Below are positions 60,164 to 64,000 of a stretch of DNA of 64,000 nucleotides, piece by piece. The notes below the pieces were generated by a model that ran no database searches, was not told the DNA's origin, and saw only the letters and a program-made list of their open reading frames with translations. This DNA comes from Brachypterus glaber. Lineage: Eukaryota > Arthropoda > Insecta > Coleoptera > Kateretidae. Both the position numbers and the translations under genes were made by a program. The DNA lies in assembly GCA_958510825.1 (NCBI GenBank), contig OY294048.1:18555589-18619588 (forward strand). Direction: 5' to 3'. Numbering within the stretch: the first letter of the stretch is position 1; each line of letters opens with the position of its first letter.

Positions 60164-61613
60164 ACACAGCCGCACAAAAAAAAAAGTCCGGATCTCTAGA
60201 CCAGACATGTGTATCCTTATGTATTTTGGCCCGCTGAATCCGAATCCGAGGTCAGAAAAAGCCCTACACCCCAGGAATTGGCCCCAGAGGCCGAAAATGG
60301 CCGCTGAAAGGTGTGAAACGGGAATTCCGGCATGACGGATGCTCAGGGCAGGTTGAGATTGCATTCTCAAGGCAAAGTCGAATTAGTGGGTAACCGAGCT
60401 TAGATCCGACAGGCATCGCGGCCCCTGAGGCCGGAAAATGGGCCCCTGGGGGCCGAAAAATCGAGATTTTCACGTCGGGATCGCAGCACTTCGATTTTCT
60501 TGTAACTTCAAACTGCAGCAACGTAAAGAGGCTGGAACCTCTTCCAGGCCTATTGAAATTCACACCCAGGGTCCGAAAAACGGGCCCTCAGGGCGGGAAA
60601 ATCAAGATTTCCACGTCGTCATCACGGCACTCAAATTTCTATGGACTCTAAAACTCACGGAAACACTGGCAATGTAGCAACATTTCGAGGCCCATTGTAA
60701 TTCATGCCCGGGCCCAGAAAATGGACCCTTAGGACCAGAAAATCAAAATTTCATGCCGGCATCACGGCTCTCGGGTTTCTACGGACTTTTAAACTTGAGA
60801 AACACCCAAGATGGTGGAACGGTTCAAAGCCCATCGGAAGTCATGCCCAGGGTCCGGAAAATGGGAGCTCGGTGGCCGCAAACCGACATTCGACTGCCGT
60901 GATTCCGACATCTCGATTTTCCAGGCCTTAAGGACCATTTTCTTTGCACCGGGCATGAATTCCAATGGGCCTGAAGTTGTTCCAACATCTTCAGTGTTTC
61001 CTGAGTTTGAAAGTCCATATAAACTTGAGTGCCGTGATTCTGACATGGGATTCTCGATTTCCGGCCCTTCAGGCCCATTTTCTGGGCCTCGGGCATACAT
61101 TCCAATGAGCCACGAATTGTTCCAACATCGTCAGTGTTTCCTGAGTTTGAAAGTCCATAGAAACGTCAATGCCGTGATGACGACGTGGAAATCTTGATTT
61201 TCCTGCCCTGAGGGCCCATTTTCCGGACCCTGGGCGTGAATTTCAATGGGCCTGGAAGAGGTTCCAGCCTCTTTACGTAGCTGCAGTTTGAAGTTTCAAG
61301 AAAATCCAAGTACTGCGATCCCGACGTGAAAATCTCGATTTTTCGGGCCCCAAGGGCCCATTTTCCGGCCTTAGGGGCCGCGATGCCTGTCGGATCTAAC
61401 CACCGTTAGCCACTAATTCGACTTTGCCTTGAGAATGCAATCTCAACCTGCCCTGAGCATCCGTCATGCCGGAATTCCCGTTTCACACCTTTCAGCGGCC
61501 ATTTTCGGCCTCTGGGGCCAATTCCTGGGGTGTAGGGCTTTTTCTGACCTCGGATTCGGATTCAGCGGGCTAGAGATCCAGACTTTTTTTTTTTTTTTTG
61601 TGGGGCTGTGTTA
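60164..61613. mobile_element. GC-rich giant palindrome, ACACAGCC family, 1.45 kb
   Basis: Ends ACACAGCCGCACAAAAAAAA and, inverted, TTTTTTTGTGGGGCTGTGT. Then GCTGAATCCGAATCCGAGGT and its inverse CCTCGGATTCGGATTCAGC. Arms of about 700 bp mirror each other almost fully, with the turn near 60880. Within the arms a unit of 130-150 bp recurs: GGCCCGGAAAATGGGCC-like, GAAAATCGAGATTTNCACGT, CATCACGGCACT. GC content is near half, far above the rest of the window. Open stretches on both strands result from this base composition and mirror symmetry; no domain is visible. Confidence 0.88.
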
Positions 61614-61743
61614 TTTATAAATATCAATTTGATAATTCTTTTCAAAATAATTTAAAAATGTAAAGTAAAAAAAAAGTATTATAGATGTTTGTAATTTTTT
61701 TTTTGTTTTAATATGTATGTATATTGGTCGCAATAGTACCCTG

Positions 61744-62296
61744 TGGCAGACTAACATCTCTACTCTAAATTTCTCTACTCCCTAACATCCCTACTCCATA
61801 ACATCCCTACTCCACAACAACTCTACTCCGTAACATCTCTACTCCATAACATCTCTACTCCGTAACAACTCTACTCCACACTATATGCACTTTATTAGCC
61901 ACTTAATAATAAATGAGTAGTTCAAAGAACAAAGAATCTTCTTCTTCTAGATTATTTTATTTTTTTCCTACAAAACGTTTATCTTTAAATGTAAATCTAG
62001 AACAATCATAAATGAATTATTCTAAAAGCAACAATGACCGCGTACTCTTAACATGCACTAATATGTAAGTAATTAATAAACTTAATTCATTTTTGACAGT
62101 GACTTAGCATGAAAAATATTCTTTTGAGTTAAGACAAGTGGCTAATCGAGTGTCTATAGTGTGGAGTAGAGTTGTTACGGAGTAGAGATGTTATGGAGTA
62201 GAGATGTTACGGAGTAGAGTTGTTGTGGAGTAGGGATGTTATGGAGTAGGGATGTTAGGGAGTAGAGAAATTTAGAGTAGAGATGTTAGTCTGCCA
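61744..62296. mobile_element. Foldback-like element with arms of short tandem repeats
   Basis: Ends TGGCAGACTAACATCTCTAC and, inverted, GTAGAGATGTTAGTCTGCCA. The left arm (61744-61890) is about eight tandem units of 16-18 bp, TCTACTCCGTAACA with variants (CCATAACA, CACAACAA). The right arm (62160-62296) is the same in reverse. The 270-bp middle is AT-rich. This is the layout of Drosophila Foldback elements; relationship by descent is not claimed. Confidence 0.9.
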
Positions 62297-64000
62297 AAAT
62301 TTTACGTGATATCAATAAAAATTTCATTTGCACCGATTTTCGTTTTTAATTGTGACAAAGGAAATATTATTATATCAATGCTTAAAATTGGTTGTCTAAA
62401 TGTAAAATGTATTTAAATAATAAAATTCGTTAATATAATGGATTTATACATGAAGGCAAGAAATTTTAAGCATCGATACAATAAGAGTGTTCATCGGTGC
62501 AAATTTTTTTTCAGTGTACCAGCAGTATAGGACTGGCTATTATTTTACAGAAACTAAGAATTTTTAAATACATTAAATAAAAGATTTTTCTTAGAATAGA
62601 TTATTCTACCTGTAATCTTTTTTTGGCGTTATTAATAAAGCTATGGGAATAAACATTATGTACGTAAATATACACCCAAAAAAATTCGAAATATCACAAT
62701 TTGGGCTTTTTACCCCATGTGGTGAAAAAAATTGACGTGAGGGTAGAATACTGATAACATCTTTGGATTTAGCTTGTCAAATTTAATTGGGAATAATGTG
62801 TCTAATCAGAGTAACATTGTTTAATTTTTTTTTTGTGGTTCGTTGTAATTGTTATTCAAATATGTTAGTATTTGAATTACAAATTAAAAGGATAATTGTT
62901 TAATATACATATATATTCAGTAAATGAATATTCAGTAGAAAATTAGAACATTACGGCTGTATTATTAACCACGGCATTTTTAAATTATTATGTAAAATTT
63001 AGTATTTGAAGTCATAATATAGAGAGTGTCCCATTTAAAACGTTTAAAACTACTGTACCTGTTACAGTAAACGGGTGTTGGTTTAATTCAAAAGAAGCTT
63101 GAGCAAAACGTAAATAGTAGTAGTAATATGTATCTAAATAAATCTTTTTAAAATCATACATACACAAAGAAGTTAAAACAAGTAAAAAAATAAGTGTTTC
63201 AATTCTTATTAATTATTTTTTATTGGAGTTTTTGGGACAGCAATATCGCATTTGGGTTTAATGGGTAGGATAGTCCCTAAATAACTTTACTAAAAAAAAA
63301 ACTATCTGGTTGAGGCGAACAAATCAATACTTAAATACGGACCAACAACTTTTTTGGTTGCTACAACAAGAAATCTGTCAAGGGCAACAACACAACTAGT
63401 GTGTACCAGAAGCAAAACTTAGATTTTAATGATTTCGTAAGAACAAACATTTGCTCCTAACAGATCTTTTTTGTAGCGATGAAAAAAGGATCAATTGTTA
63501 GAAAATCAGTTGGTACATCAATAAATCTGTTTGTACCAACTAATTATCTAGCAATACAATTCAGAAATGTTACACACACTATCGTGCTGAATTGTGCAAA
63601 TAGTACAATAGTACCATTTACTATTTAATATGGTTGCACCAACCATATTAAATAGTAAAATACGGACAACTACATAAAGGGTTGGTAAAACCAGAATTCC
63701 GGATGTATCAACCAAATTTCGGTATGTTTAAATGACCGGGCCAAGGAAGCTAAAATTTAGTATGCAGGTAGTTTTTTCCTAAATAATAGTAGGTGTGTAA
63801 AAATATATATTTTAAATAAGTCAAAAAATACTCCTCAAATGAACGCGTTTAGTCCTAAAACTTCAATATTAAAACTCAAAATTTGGACTAAACTATTTTT
63901 TATGTATAAGTGTTCCCACCTTATTTTAATGATAATATAATAATATGATAATTTTGGATTTTTTTTTCATTTGGCGATATAGTGCGTTGCTTAAGTAATA
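62297..64000. other. AT-rich DNA with small palindromes
   Basis: TTTGCACCGATTTT at 62327 and ATCGGTGCAAA at 62491 are inverted. At 63624-63660 TTTACTATTTAATATGGTTG is mirrored directly by CAACCATATTAAATAGTAAA. No gene or exon seen. Confidence 0.5.

Noticed and set aside
60065..61620. Many overlapping frames on both strands, up to 128 codons
   Set aside because: They come from the GC-rich palindrome, where few stops occur; the same peptides appear in both arms and no domain is seen.

Overview
The window is AT-rich eukaryotic DNA, most likely from an insect or other arthropod with a large, transposon-filled genome. The signs are insect-style kainate receptor exons with GT-AG introns, plus Jockey-type and other non-LTR retrotransposons, a Penelope-like element, Tc1/mariner, pogo-like, piggyBac-like and Harbinger-like elements, and a tRNA-derived SINE. 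No prokaryotic features, CRISPR arrays or rRNA genes are visible.

The one host gene I can support is on the minus strand: a kainate-type ionotropic glutamate receptor running from about 49.7 kb down to 3.7 kb. Eight constitutive positions (nine exons, because one position is duplicated) join without a break in frame into about 548 codons. They cover the end of the amino-terminal domain, S1, M1, the pore loop, M3, S2 and M4. The first part of the amino-terminal domain is missing and should lie at higher coordinates, mostly outside the window; a weak candidate exon is at 58.15 kb. The C-terminus either stops at 3722 or splices onward from 3749. Agonist-contact residues (Arg, Thr, Ser-Thr, Glu) are kept, so the receptor is probably functional.

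The most interesting feature is at 34733-35055. The exon encoding the M1-M2 linker and pore loop is present twice, as two 138-nt exons with the same phases, separated by a 47-nt intron. This has the layout of mutually exclusive exons that would give two pore versions of one receptor.

The introns hold most of the sequence. 4.37-11.02 kb is an old piggyBac-like element containing a mariner-type element and a full-length 4.6-kb LINE with open ORFs; its ORF1 and ORF2 share a frame and are separated by one TAG. 11.06-13.53 kb is another TTAA-type element with a nested Jockey. 14.3-14.9 kb is a Penelope-like 3' end with a hammerhead-like motif, and 15.4-17 kb is a decayed second LINE. Many MITE or foldback elements follow between 18 and 48 kb.

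Upstream of the visible exons (50-64 kb) is a series of long palindromes: 52.6-54.3, 59.0-60.1, 60.2-61.6 (unusually GC-rich) and 61.7-62.3 kb (Foldback-like, arms of short tandem repeats). A pogo-like element with a pipsqueak-type HTH lies at 56.9-57.8 kb. All readings come from eye inspection and manual translation; no database search was possible.
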